DNA from: Bacteroidota bacterium
Lineage (GTDB): Bacteria; Bacteroidota; Bacteroidia; Chitinophagales; Saprospiraceae
Length of the DNA: 64,000 bases
Direction of reading: 5' to 3'
Assembly (NCBI GenBank): GCA_963169455.1
Contig: CAUJDW010000052.1
Location: 1 to 64,000 of the forward strand
Shown: in pieces, positions 50,089 to 58,655 of the stretch
Numbering within the stretch: the stretch's first letter is position 1
How the letters are laid out: the number at the start of each line of letters is the position of its first letter
The notes under the pieces: generated by a model
The model's input: only the letters and a program-made list of their open reading frames with translations
What the model was told of the DNA's origin: nothing
Database searches by the model: none
Made by a program: the position numbers and the translations under genes

Positions 50089-50670
50089 ATGAAAACAACA
50101 ACCCGCATCTTCGTAATTTCCGCCCTAGCCCTGCTGCCGTTATTTCCGGCGGCTCAGTCCTACAACACCGCTCTTGGCATCCGCCTGGGCACCGATTGGG
50201 GCATTAGCGTGCAGCAGCGCGTAGGCAAGCTGACGACCCTGGAAGGCATTGTACAGTCCAGCCGGCAGCGGGAGGAGGCGATCGTGTCCCTGCTGGGCGA
50301 GCAGCATTTCCCCCTCATCAGCCGGCGCCTGAACGTGTACGCCGGCGGCGGGCTGCACTACGGCTGGCTCAACGAAGAGGTAAGTGATTCCGGTGAAAAA
50401 TACAAAAACCCCTTCGGGCTCACCGGCATCGCCGGGGCGGAGTTGTCCCTTGGCCGTTTTAACCTGTCGTATGATTTTAAACCCGCCATCAATATTACAG
50501 GAGGAAAACACACCATATACCCCCAGACGGCCATTTCTCTGCGCTACGTCCTCGTCAAGCGCCCCTGGCTGAACGCCGACGCCAAAAACAAACGCCAGAA
50601 GCAAAGAGAACGGGACCGCCGCCGCCGGCAGAAAGACGGCGAGAGGTTCAACTGGCGGTTTTGGGAGTGA
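50089..50670 (+). CDS. Small outer-membrane beta-barrel protein with a highly basic C-terminal tail
   Basis: 193 aa from ATG 50089. Signal peptide ends FPAAQ. Residues ~25-160 alternate hydrophobic strands (TALGIRLGTDWGISVQQRVG; LNVYAGGGLHYGWL; PFGLTGIAGAELSLGRFNLS), typical of an eight-stranded OmpW/OmpA-like barrel. The last ~30 residues (KNKRQKQRERDRRRRQKDGE and an aromatic end) are strongly basic, which is unusual after a barrel and may face lipopolysaccharide, peptidoglycan or nucleic acid. Function unknown. The region 49867-50088 upstream is A+T-rich with no other gene. Confidence 0.78.
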   Translation: MKTTTRIFVISALALLPLFPAAQSYNTALGIRLGTDWGISVQQRVGKLTTLEGIVQSSRQREEAIVSLLGEQHFPLISRRLNVYAGGGLHYGWLNEEVSDSGEKYKNPFGLTGIAGAELSLGRFNLSYDFKPAINITGGKHTIYPQTAISLRYVLVKRPWLNADAKNKRQKQRERDRRRRQKDGERFNWRFWE

Positions 50671-50685
50671 TTTGGCCGGATTTGT

Positions 50686-51468
50686 TCACTGCACCGGCAT
50701 GCTGTAATCTTCGGCCAGTATTTTCTCCAGCCGCAGGGGCCTGCCTTTGAACTGTTTTTCCCGAAAAATTACGGCTATTCCGCCATTGGTGCGGGCGAAT
50801 TCTCCTTCGCCGAGCGGGCAGCGGAAGTGCATGCTGGTGAAGTTCAGTTCGAAAGGCTCCAGCGGGCGGGGTTCCATGGCCGCCATTAGCAGGTTGAGCT
50901 GGTTTACCGGAGGAAGTACGCCATCCACTTCGAAGAATGCCGCTTTGATGGTATCTTCTTTTAGGCCCACAAACAGGATGTGGGAGCCTTCTTCATTGCT
51001 CTGGCTGTAAGCGCCGGCGAGGTCTTCCGCCCGCAAGGGGAGCTGCAGGTCGAAGCGCCCGTTTTCAAACAAGCCGATCCGTTCATAGGCATAACCGTTT
51101 CCCTCCTGCATCTCGTCCGCATGGGCCCGGTAAAAGGCGACCTTGCCCTCCTCTTCGATGGCGTACAGGTAGTCGCCCGAGCCGGCCCACCAACCCCCAA
51201 CGGCAGCCAGGGCCGCCTGCGGGATCTGGTAGTCTTCATATTGGCTGAAAGGGATGGAGTCGCAGGTGCTCATTGCCGATATCTTTACTTTGTTTTGGTT
51301 GACAATGGCGTACACGGCGCTTTGCGGCATGGATTCATCCTGGCTGAGGGGCTGGCACTCCAGTTTTACCTGAAATGCGGAGGGTTCCCGCCCGGGCTCG
51401 GATACGCAGGAAGCGAGGGCAAAAAGCAACAGCAGGGTAGGGAAGAAGGAGGTTTTGCGGGACATCAT
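50686..51468 (-). CDS. Hypothetical lipoprotein
   Basis: 260 aa, ATG 51468 with another ATG directly after. Lipobox LFALASC near residue 21. The body is beta-rich with no motif I recognise; it contains GGWWAGSGDYLYAIEEEG and a repeating hydrophobic-strand pattern, and ends EKILAEDYSMPVQ. It is convergent with the barrel protein gene (15 bp between stops) and lies upstream of tRNA-His on the opposite strand. Probably periplasmic or on the inner leaflet of the outer membrane. Confidence 0.72.
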   Translation of the reverse strand: MMSRKTSFFPTLLLLFALASCVSEPGREPSAFQVKLECQPLSQDESMPQSAVYAIVNQNKVKISAMSTCDSIPFSQYEDYQIPQAALAAVGGWWAGSGDYLYAIEEEGKVAFYRAHADEMQEGNGYAYERIGLFENGRFDLQLPLRAEDLAGAYSQSNEEGSHILFVGLKEDTIKAAFFEVDGVLPPVNQLNLLMAAMEPRPLEPFELNFTSMHFRCPLGEGEFARTNGGIAVIFREKQFKGRPLRLEKILAEDYSMPVQ

Positions 51469-51600
51469 GGTTTCGATTTTGGGCTAAAGTTAGAATCCGC
51501 ATTCAGTAATTCCAACAAACTCAGGCAGGAGTTGCGCATTCAGGCGCCTGGCCTGAAATATTTTTCCCGGAAAGATTTTTACCCTTTATGGAACTTATTT

Positions 51601-51608
51601 TATCTTTG
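51601..51608 (+). promoter_or_regulatory. -7 element (TATCTTTG) of the tRNA-His promoter
   Basis: Exact TANNTTTG match 50 bp before the tRNA; the -33 region near 51576-51581 is T-rich (TTTTTA) but lacks the G. Confidence 0.5.
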
Positions 51609-51658
51609 CATCGCTTTTAGCAAAAGGCAGGCGGCGCCGTATGCCGCACCTTCAGACG

Positions 51659-51732
51659 GTGGCTATAGCTCAGCAGGTTAGAGCGTTGGATTGTGGTTCC
51701 AAAGGTCGCCGGTTCGAATCCGGTTAGCCACC
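51659..51732 (+). tRNA. tRNA-His (anticodon GTG)
   Basis: Acceptor stem GTGGCTA / TAGCCAC, D-arm GCTC...GAGC, anticodon arm TTGGA-TTGTGGT-TCCAA with GTG at 51693-51695, T-arm GCCGG-TTCGAAT-CCGGT. G at 51658 and C73 at 51732 supply the extra G-1:C73 pair that is the identity element of tRNA-His. The gene is followed by CAA, so the full 3'-CCA is not encoded and must be added. Confidence 0.96.
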
Positions 51733-51733
51733 C

Positions 51734-51765
51734 AAAAGCCGCTTAATAAGCGGCTTTTTATTTTT
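51734..51765. terminator. Bidirectional intrinsic terminator after tRNA-His
   Basis: AAAAGCCGCTT-AAT-AAGCGGCTTTTT followed by ATTTTT. It terminates the tRNA transcript and, on the minus strand, the 51764-53275 gene with which it touches. Confidence 0.85.
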
Positions 51766-53275
51766 ATACCCCTTCCTCCCGTTTGTTTTTCAGCCATTGG
51801 ACTAGGTCAAGATATTCGAAAAAGCGCACTTCTTTTTCTGTAAGCTTTTCATTTTCAATGCTTTCGCCCAATTTGTTTAAAGCATCTTTAACACCCTTCC
51901 TGTCCGCGGCGCTCAGCAGGCGGCGCAGGCAATCCAGCAGGAGTTGTTCGCTTCGGTAGGCAGGGTTCAGTTCCTGGTGCTGGCGGCGCACGGAGGCGAT
52001 CAGGTAGGGCAGGAGCTCGTGGTTTCCCAGTTCGTAGTGGAGCATCAACTGCAGCAGGTTGGCGAAGCGGTTGAGTTCTTCCAGCACCCCTTTCTTCCGG
52101 GCCTGCAGCAACTCATTGAGCAATTCCAGCCCTTTGTCCGGCTCGCCCTGAAGGAAACAGATGTAGGCCATCAGGTACCAGAGCGTTTGCTGGTTGTGCG
52201 GCGCCAGGCGGCGGCTGTAGCGCTGCAGGCCTGCTTCGATTTCCGGAATAGCGGCAAGGCCCCGCCCCAGTTGCTTCTTGGCCAGGTGCATGTTCAGTTC
52301 CAGCATGGCGCTCTGCTCGAAGGCTTTTTCACCGGCGCCCCTGACTTTCCTGAAAACCGGCAGCGCCGGCAGGCTTTTGAGTTTTTTCAACCCTTCTTCG
52401 AGTTGCGGCCATTGGCGCAACTGGAACTGGTCGATCAGGATGTTGTTCAGAGCAGCCAGGTAGTGCTGCGGGTACAGCTCTGCCAGGATGTTGTTTGATT
52501 CGAAGAGCCGGATCAGCTCGGCATTGGCCTCCAGGGCCAGCTCCGGCTGCCTTTGCATGAAATAGAAAGTCGACAAAGCCCTGTAATGGTCCATGCGGCA
52601 ACGAAGATAGGGGCTGCGCCGGCCGGCCATGAATTCCTCACTGTTTACCAGCGCATGCAGGGCCTGGGATTCCCGGCCGCCGGCCAGCTGGATTTTCTTG
52701 TAGTGCTGATGGGCGATTTGCATGCTGAAAAAGGCCTGGCGCCCCTCTTCCTCCAGGGCCGCCAGGCTCTCTTCCCAGCCGGACTTCCAGGATTTTATAG
52801 GCTCCGGGCTTTTCATTTGTGAAAGATTTCGCTCTACAAGGCTCCTTTCCAACTCCAGCAATTCCGGCAAGTGGCGGTTCAGCTGGTAGCGGCCCAGTAA
52901 TTTCCGCGATGCTTTGATCTCCTGCTGCATTAGTGGGAATAAGCCCTTTTCCCGAAGTATCTGAGCTGAATGCAGTTTCCGCTTCAGCAATTCCTGCGGG
53001 CTGTTGCGGCGGTGATACTGCCCGAGGCAGTCCAGCAGGTGCTCGTACAACTGCCGTTTCAGGACGGCAAAGTGCCCCTTGCCAGGCTGCCCGGGCATCT
53101 GCCTGCGCGCGGCAGCCTCGTCGTATTCTGGCTGGCGGTTCAGTATCCGGAACAGCTGAAGGTACTGGTTTCGGCCCTCCCCTGCGCTCCGCCCGGCCCA
53201 CTGCTGAAAATACCGCTTCTCCGCCGGAGCCATGGCCTGGATCAGCTGAAAAGCGGAAGCATTTACTTTTTTCAT
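51764..53275 (-). CDS. All-helical (TPR-like) cytoplasmic protein, unknown function
   Basis: 503 aa, ATG 53275. There is no signal peptide or membrane segment. The whole protein is predicted helical, with paired-helix spacing like degenerate TPR or SEL1 repeats: MDHYRALSTFYFMQRQPELA, HYLAALNNILIDQFQLRQWP, LWYLMAYICFLQGEPDKGLE and LLNELLQARKKGVLEELNRF. The N-terminal LIQAMAPAEKRYFQQWAGRS is distinctive. Such proteins are frequent but unnamed in Saprospiria. It probably acts as a scaffold or interaction protein. It is divergent from the propeller protein gene. Confidence 0.75.
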   Translation of the reverse strand: MKKVNASAFQLIQAMAPAEKRYFQQWAGRSAGEGRNQYLQLFRILNRQPEYDEAAARRQMPGQPGKGHFAVLKRQLYEHLLDCLGQYHRRNSPQELLKRKLHSAQILREKGLFPLMQQEIKASRKLLGRYQLNRHLPELLELERSLVERNLSQMKSPEPIKSWKSGWEESLAALEEEGRQAFFSMQIAHQHYKKIQLAGGRESQALHALVNSEEFMAGRRSPYLRCRMDHYRALSTFYFMQRQPELALEANAELIRLFESNNILAELYPQHYLAALNNILIDQFQLRQWPQLEEGLKKLKSLPALPVFRKVRGAGEKAFEQSAMLELNMHLAKKQLGRGLAAIPEIEAGLQRYSRRLAPHNQQTLWYLMAYICFLQGEPDKGLELLNELLQARKKGVLEELNRFANLLQLMLHYELGNHELLPYLIASVRRQHQELNPAYRSEQLLLDCLRRLLSAADRKGVKDALNKLGESIENEKLTEKEVRFFEYLDLVQWLKNKREEGV

Positions 53276-53420
53276 CAGAGATTTAATTTAAAAGAAGTAA
53301 TATAGCTTTTAATAAAGGAATCTCGATGATTAATTCGCATTTCAGGATATTAATTTATGGCGTATAATCCATTTGCCTGCCGTTCCCGGAAGCTCGATTT
53401 TCGCATAAAAATTATAGAAG

Positions 53421-55562
53421 ATGAAACTGAAATTGGCAATAATATTTGCGATTGGCATTAGTTTTCAAAGCCTGGCTCAGGAAGGAGGCTGGGTTTCCTT
53501 CCTCCGGGCGAGCCGGGCGGGCAGGCCCCTTCAGGATGGACAGTCCCTCTGGGTTCCGACCGACGCCGGCCTGCTGGAAGTTGATTTGGAGAACCGCACC
53601 ACCGCCTTGTGGAATAAAGCGACCGCCGGCTTGTCATCCAATTCCATAGAAGCTGTAACCCGGAACCCGGTTACCGGCGAGTTTTTTATCGGCACCTATG
53701 ATGTGGCGCTCTTGTCGCGCCCGGGGCAGCAGGGCGCTTGGGCAGAGCTTCCGTACCCGGAAGCCTGGTCCGGCGACCCCTTCAACCCTGTGCAAACCTA
53801 TTGCATCGCCTTCAGCGAGGACGGCAACTTGTGGGCCGGGACAAACCAGGGCCTGTTCCGCTTCGACGGGCAGGAATGGTCGCGTTTCAACCAGTCGAAT
53901 GCCCATCCCTTCCTGGGTGCTGTCTGGGATATTCAGCCCGCGCCCGACGGCGGGCTGTACCTGGCCAGCCACCTTCTTTTTCACTACAAGGATGGCGCCT
54001 TTACTGCTGTTTCTCCGCAGCAGCTTGGCGATCATTTCCTCTTTGCCTACAGCGGAGCGAAAATGCACCGGCAACAGGACGGCAGCCTCTGGTTTTTTAC
54101 CGACATCGGCAAGGTGGCGCATTTTGACGGGCAGGAATGGGAAGTGCTCAGCGAGATTGGCGGGCAACCGTTTTTTCAGGCTCCCGCTTTTGTGGGCGAA
54201 ACGCCCGAAGGCAGTTTGCTGGTTCTTTTAAATAGCAGCGGGCTGTACCAGTATTCGCAGGGGCAATGGCTCCCCTATGCCATCGATGTGGAGCCAGGAT
54301 TGCTTCAGCTTCATTTCCTGGATGAAGGCTGGGTTGCCGTTTACCCGGACAAGGCAGCCATTCACCAGGATGGCGTTACCGAGGAGCTTTCTTATGGCGC
54401 CTGGCCCTTTGAAAATATTCCTTATGCTTTCCGCTATGATGCAGCCGGAAGCTTATGGGTTAAAGATGGGTACAACGAACTGCTTAACCTGGATACCTGG
54501 GAACGCCTGGCGCCGCAGGGAGAGGAATCACCCGATTTTATTATCGATTACGATTTTGGCCCCTCCTCCGTGCTCTGGGCCGTTTCCGGTTCCGCGGCAT
54601 ATCGCTTCAGCCAGGGCGCCTGGCAGAAATTCGGGCCCGATAATTCCGCCCTTCCCGGCTCAACGGGTTATCGTTCCATAATATCTGATGGCGCCGGCGG
54701 AGCCTGGCTGTACATTTACAATTCCGGCTTGTACCGCTTCGAAAGCGGCGCCTGGAAAAAGCAGCAGCACCCCGCGTTTGGGCTGAACTACATCATCCAG
54801 ATGGAAGCCGGGGCTGCGGGGGAATTGTGGCTTCACCTGTACGATTCCGGCCAGGGTTCCCGCCTCGCCCGCTGGAACGGCGCTCAGCTCAACATTTACA
54901 CGGCAGGGGAGGAGGGCTACCAGGCAGAGCTGTCTGACGCCATGTATTACGACAGGGAAACGGGACGGCTGTGGACGGCAGGCCCGGGGGCGCTGCAATT
55001 CCACGACGGGCAGGGCTGGCAGCAGCTGGCTTTTGACCCGGGCCTTCCGCCTGTTGATTATTTCCATTCGCTCGCCGTTCGGGGAGAAACCATCGTTGCG
55101 GCCGGCAGAACGCATGTGTACTTGGGGAATGCCGGGCAATGGACTGTGTTTTCAAGCAAAAACAGCCCCCTCGCCAACGAAATCCTGACTGAGGTTGGCC
55201 TCGGGCAGCAAGGCGGGTTGTGGATGCTGCATCAGAGCAGCCGCGTCGTCGACCGCTATGAAAGTGGGGTTATTTCCGGTGAAGGCAAGAACCTTCCCCG
55301 GCTTGCTTATGGAGAAATGCGCCTTTACCCCAACCCGGCCCGCGATGTACTGCACCTGGAATGGGAAGGCATGGAGGGCGGCGGCGAGGTTGAAATACTG
55401 CTGTTCAATGCCCTGGGGCAACTCCATCCGCTGGAAATCCTGAACCCGGGCCGCGATGGCGGGGCGATCAGCCTGCCCGTCGGTGGCCTGAGAAGCGGCT
55501 GGCACCGCCTGGTGCTTCGCAGCGGCGGCAGAGCCTATGCAGCCAGCTTCCTGAAGCACTGA
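53421..55562 (+). CDS. Secreted beta-propeller (two-component-propeller-like) T9SS protein
   Basis: 713 aa. Signal peptide ends FQSLAQ. Repeats with the pattern LWxxTxxGLxxFDGxxW are visible throughout: LWAGTNQGLFRFDGQEWSRF, LWFFTDIGKVAHFDGQEWEV, LWTAGPGALQFHDGQGWQQL and others. They probably build a seven-bladed or larger Reg_prop-like propeller over residues ~25-620, but without the sensor kinase that normally follows. A type A sorting domain starts MRLYPNPARDVLHLEW and ends YAASFLKH. Surface-exposed ligand-binding protein; ligand unknown. Confidence 0.83.
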   Translation: MKLKLAIIFAIGISFQSLAQEGGWVSFLRASRAGRPLQDGQSLWVPTDAGLLEVDLENRTTALWNKATAGLSSNSIEAVTRNPVTGEFFIGTYDVALLSRPGQQGAWAELPYPEAWSGDPFNPVQTYCIAFSEDGNLWAGTNQGLFRFDGQEWSRFNQSNAHPFLGAVWDIQPAPDGGLYLASHLLFHYKDGAFTAVSPQQLGDHFLFAYSGAKMHRQQDGSLWFFTDIGKVAHFDGQEWEVLSEIGGQPFFQAPAFVGETPEGSLLVLLNSSGLYQYSQGQWLPYAIDVEPGLLQLHFLDEGWVAVYPDKAAIHQDGVTEELSYGAWPFENIPYAFRYDAAGSLWVKDGYNELLNLDTWERLAPQGEESPDFIIDYDFGPSSVLWAVSGSAAYRFSQGAWQKFGPDNSALPGSTGYRSIISDGAGGAWLYIYNSGLYRFESGAWKKQQHPAFGLNYIIQMEAGAAGELWLHLYDSGQGSRLARWNGAQLNIYTAGEEGYQAELSDAMYYDRETGRLWTAGPGALQFHDGQGWQQLAFDPGLPPVDYFHSLAVRGETIVAAGRTHVYLGNAGQWTVFSSKNSPLANEILTEVGLGQQGGLWMLHQSSRVVDRYESGVISGEGKNLPRLAYGEMRLYPNPARDVLHLEWEGMEGGGEVEILLFNALGQLHPLEILNPGRDGGAISLPVGGLRSGWHRLVLRSGGRAYAASFLKH

Positions 55563-55572
55563 CCGTTGGGAG

Positions 55573-56373
55573 CTACTGATTCTCCAGGCGCATATCCCGG
55601 TAGTGGCGTTTCAGCCAGGTGGCCAGCCCGTCGAGGCCGGGAAACAACACCCTTTCATTGATGTTGGACTGATCCAGTTTGTCGCGCACCTCCCATTTCA
55701 GGTGGGCGGGGATGACGATCCGGAAATAGCGGACGTCATGGTGCTTCACCCAGTCGCTGATGAGCAGGTTGGGGTTGGACATCATGGAAAAAACCGCGTA
55801 CTGGTTGACGATCCGGTCATCGATGGAGGGAGGCTCGAAAAAGATGGCAAAATCGTCTTCTTTCATCTGGCCAAGGCCCGGCAGGCTATCGGCCGCCCGT
55901 TCCAGCATTTCGGCCGTGAAGATATGGGAGCCTTCCTCTTCGATGATGCCTGCAAGCTTTTCGGGGAGGAAGGCCTTTGTGTCGACGTAGTTGATCGCCC
56001 AAATCATGCCGTCCCGCCGGTATTTGGTAAAATCGGCCGTCGTAAAGTGCAGGGCCACATAGGGGGAATAGGTCCAGTCGAGCAGCCGCGTGGGTAGCCC
56101 GTGGTGCTGGGCCAGCGCCAGCCAGTTCCACAGGGAGGTGTATTCCGGGCTGACCTGTTTCTGGGAATATTTCCGGAAATTGCGCAGCAGGTGTTTCTCC
56201 AGATGGGATTCCCCCAGGCGGTTCAGGGTCGTGGTGAGCGCGTACTGGCTATCTTCCAGCCCCCTGTAAACGTAGGATGACCGAAACCTGGACAATTGCT
56301 CGTTCCAGGAATCGATGTAAAGAATTTCCTGCAGGTGGGCCCAGCTTTCGGCGATGATTACGTCTCCTTTCAT
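55573..56373 (-). CDS. FRG domain-containing protein
   Basis: 266 aa, ATG 56373. The FRG domain is marked by YVYRGLEDSQYALTTTLNRL (the F/Y-R-G motif), a mid-region NWLALAQHHGLPTRLLDWTY and SPYVALHFTT. The C-terminal half has no further recognisable domain. FRG proteins are often found in defence or toxin contexts in other bacteria, but no partner gene of that kind lies nearby. It has no signal peptide and is cytoplasmic. TACATTTG 5 bp before the ATG (minus strand) could be a -7 element of a leaderless transcript. Confidence 0.85.
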   Translation of the reverse strand: MKGDVIIAESWAHLQEILYIDSWNEQLSRFRSSYVYRGLEDSQYALTTTLNRLGESHLEKHLLRNFRKYSQKQVSPEYTSLWNWLALAQHHGLPTRLLDWTYSPYVALHFTTADFTKYRRDGMIWAINYVDTKAFLPEKLAGIIEEEGSHIFTAEMLERAADSLPGLGQMKEDDFAIFFEPPSIDDRIVNQYAVFSMMSNPNLLISDWVKHHDVRYFRIVIPAHLKWEVRDKLDQSNINERVLFPGLDGLATWLKRHYRDMRLENQ

Positions 56374-56390
56374 GCCTCAAATGTACAAAT

Positions 56391-56427
56391 AAAAAAAGCG
56401 GCCTGAGCTGCTTCAAGCTCAAACCGC
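56391..56427 (-). terminator. Intrinsic terminator of the LytS/LytTR operon
   Basis: On the minus strand GCGG-TT-TGAGCT, a 6-nt loop and AGCTCA-GG-CCGC form a stem with a 2-nt internal bulge on each side, followed by seven Ts (56397-56391). It lies between the response regulator stop and the FRG gene. The rest of the gap (56428-56649) shows no gene. Confidence 0.7.
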
Positions 56428-56649
56428 CGCGTGCCACATCATCATTTTTCAGTCGGCTGATTTAATGTTTTTTGTCAGGGCCGGGCCATGCAAAGTAGTG
56501 TTGAATTCAGCCTGGCAGGAAAAGATAAACAGTGGGTGATTTCAATAGCTTAAATCTACCGCTCCTGGCTGTAGAGGGCAATAATATTGTGGCCGTTGGC
56601 GGCTTTTGTGACAGATGGTTGGGCAAAACGGTTTTTTCCGGAAGGAAAT

Positions 56650-57438
56650 TCAGAGCTGCCTTTTCAACTGTTCATTTTCGAGGTACTCGTGGATGGCGTC
56701 CCGGTAGCTGCGGCTGGATGCCAGGCGGTGGCCGGCTTTCATAGAGAAGGCGTACTGGTTGTTCCCGAGGTAGGACACGTCCCGGATAAAATTGACGTTG
56801 AGCAACAGGGATCGGTGGATGCGCAGGAAAAGGCCGGGGTTCAGTTGCCCTTCGATGGCCTGCATGGTCTGGCGGACGAGAAAGCACTTCCGGGCAGTGT
56901 GCAGTTTGAGATAGTTGCCCTCGGCTTCGATGAATTCTATGTCCAGGATGTTGAGCAGGTGGTTGCGCCCTTTTTCCCTGATCTCGAAATGTTGCAGAAA
57001 ATCGTTCTGCTCCCTTTGATGGGATTGGAAGAGCAGGGCCATTTTCTGGTGCAGCATGGCATCCTGCTGGCGGATGATCTGTTGCCGGGCGTGCTCCAGC
57101 GCCCGGGCAAAGCGCTCGTCGTCATAGGGTTTGAGCAGGTAGTCCACGGCATGTACATCGAATGCTTTCAGGGCGTACTGGCTGTAGGCGGTTACGAAGA
57201 TGATGAAGGGCAGGGGTTGCAGTTCCTTGTGTTCCAACAGGTCGAAACCGTTCAGGTCAGGCATCTGGATGTCCAGAAACACCAGATCGGGCTTGTAGTC
57301 GGCAATGGCTTTGAGGGCTTCCCTGCCGTTTTTGCATTCGCCGGCCAGGCTGATGAAGTCGAACTGCTCCAGCAATTTAACGATGCGCGCCCGCGCCAGA
57401 GGTTCGTCATCTACCACCAGTGTCCGGATCTTTTTCAT
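56650..57438 (-). CDS. LytTR-family response regulator
   Basis: 262 aa. The receiver domain (1-~120) has the acidic pocket VVDDEP (D10-D11), phospho-acceptor D56 in LVFLDIQMPDL and the conserved FVTAYSQYALKAF and LLKPYDDERF. The C-terminal LytTR DNA-binding domain (~160-255) has EIREKGRNHLLNILDIEFIE, AEGNYLKLHT and FLRIHRSLLLNVNFI. Translationally coupled (ATGA overlap) to the cognate histidine kinase gene upstream. Target genes unknown. Confidence 0.93.
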   Translation of the reverse strand: MKKIRTLVVDDEPLARARIVKLLEQFDFISLAGECKNGREALKAIADYKPDLVFLDIQMPDLNGFDLLEHKELQPLPFIIFVTAYSQYALKAFDVHAVDYLLKPYDDERFARALEHARQQIIRQQDAMLHQKMALLFQSHQREQNDFLQHFEIREKGRNHLLNILDIEFIEAEGNYLKLHTARKCFLVRQTMQAIEGQLNPGLFLRIHRSLLLNVNFIRDVSYLGNNQYAFSMKAGHRLASSRSYRDAIHEYLENEQLKRQL

Positions 57439-58547
57439 GCCTGTTGCCTTTGGTAAGGGATTCGGATGCCGGCCTCGAAACCCTGCCCTGCGCCGGTTCG
57501 GATGTTGAACTGGCAGTCATTCCGGTAGATCAGTTGCAGCCGGTCTTTGGTGTTTTTCAGGCCGATGCCGGCGGACAGCAGGGATTGCTCGCTGCGGGGG
57601 CTGCCCTGGCCGTCGTCGTGCACGCGCAGCAGAATGTGGAAATCGCCTTCTTTTCGGCAGCTCAGGGTGATGCGCCCTTCATCGGGGCGTTTGGAAAAGC
57701 CATGTTTAATGGCGTTTTCCACCAGAGGCTGCAGGATGAGGCTTGGAACCAGGGCGTCGAGGATTTCACTGTCGATGTCATATTCAATCCGGAGCCGGTC
57801 CTGAAACCGCACCTGTTCGATATTGAGGTAGCTTTTAATGAAATCCAGTTCGTCCCTCAGGGGCACGAGGTTGCGTTTGTCCTGGTCCAGAACCGTCCGC
57901 AACAGCTTGCCGAGTTCGGACACGATCTTCTGGGCGCCCTTTTTGTCGAACTCCATCAGCGAGGAGATGGTGTTCAGGGTGTTGAAGAGGAAATGGGGCT
58001 GCAACTGCAGGCGCAGGGCGTTGAGCTGGGCGCTGGAGAGCTGCCCTTCCACCTGAGCCAGCTCCAGTTGTTTGTCCCTGTATTTTCTGCGCAGTTCGAT
58101 GGCGGTGAGAACGGCGTAAATGATCCCGAATTCTATGAGCCTGGTGATTACGGCGGCCGGCAAAACCCCGACCATGTGCCGGACGGTGTCCATCGTCATC
58201 TCTTTCACGCCCAGGAAATGGAGGGTAGGGAAAAACAGCAGGTTGGAGATCAGTTCGTGCAGCAGGGAGAGCAGCACCCCTGCGCCGGCAATTTTCGATG
58301 CCAGCGCCAGGTTTGAACGGGGCGGCCCCGACTGGATGCGGACGGCCACGGCATATACCAGAGGCACGAGGAAAGCCCAGGTCAGGTAATTGGCCACGTA
58401 AATAAACCAGCCGCGGTCCCAGCTGAACTTATCCTGCTCATTATAGTACATCATGTACAGGTAGTTGCGCAACCCGACCAGGCTGCCGAGCGCCAGGCTC
58501 GCCAGGATCACGTAGATATATGGAATAGGTAGCTTGCGCGGACTCAT
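57435..58547 (-). CDS. LytS/YehU-type sensor histidine kinase
   Basis: 370 aa. Four predicted transmembrane helices in residues 8-150, no large periplasmic domain, then a short coiled coil and the His_kinase domain: LQLQPHFLFNTLNTISSLME with the phospho-accepting H185, followed by an HATPase module (LILQPLVENAIKHGFSKRPD, LLRVHDDGQG, GIGLKNTKDRL). It senses an unknown membrane or envelope signal and phosphorylates the LytTR regulator whose start overlaps its stop. Confidence 0.93.
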   Translation of the reverse strand: MSPRKLPIPYIYVILASLALGSLVGLRNYLYMMYYNEQDKFSWDRGWFIYVANYLTWAFLVPLVYAVAVRIQSGPPRSNLALASKIAGAGVLLSLLHELISNLLFFPTLHFLGVKEMTMDTVRHMVGVLPAAVITRLIEFGIIYAVLTAIELRRKYRDKQLELAQVEGQLSSAQLNALRLQLQPHFLFNTLNTISSLMEFDKKGAQKIVSELGKLLRTVLDQDKRNLVPLRDELDFIKSYLNIEQVRFQDRLRIEYDIDSEILDALVPSLILQPLVENAIKHGFSKRPDEGRITLSCRKEGDFHILLRVHDDGQGSPRSEQSLLSAGIGLKNTKDRLQLIYRNDCQFNIRTGAGQGFEAGIRIPYQRQQA

Positions 58548-58655
58548 GCCTCAAAATAATCAAAAAAGCGGCAAAACTTCGAGTGCTTTGTGCCGGATGC
58601 AGAGAAATGTGCCCAATTGATTTTACAATCCCCAAAAGCCGGTTATATTTAAAGC

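Noticed and set aside
51658-51658. Counting G at 51658 as part of the tRNA gene body
   Set aside because: It is the G-1 of tRNA-His; kept out of the feature bounds by convention but noted as the identity element.
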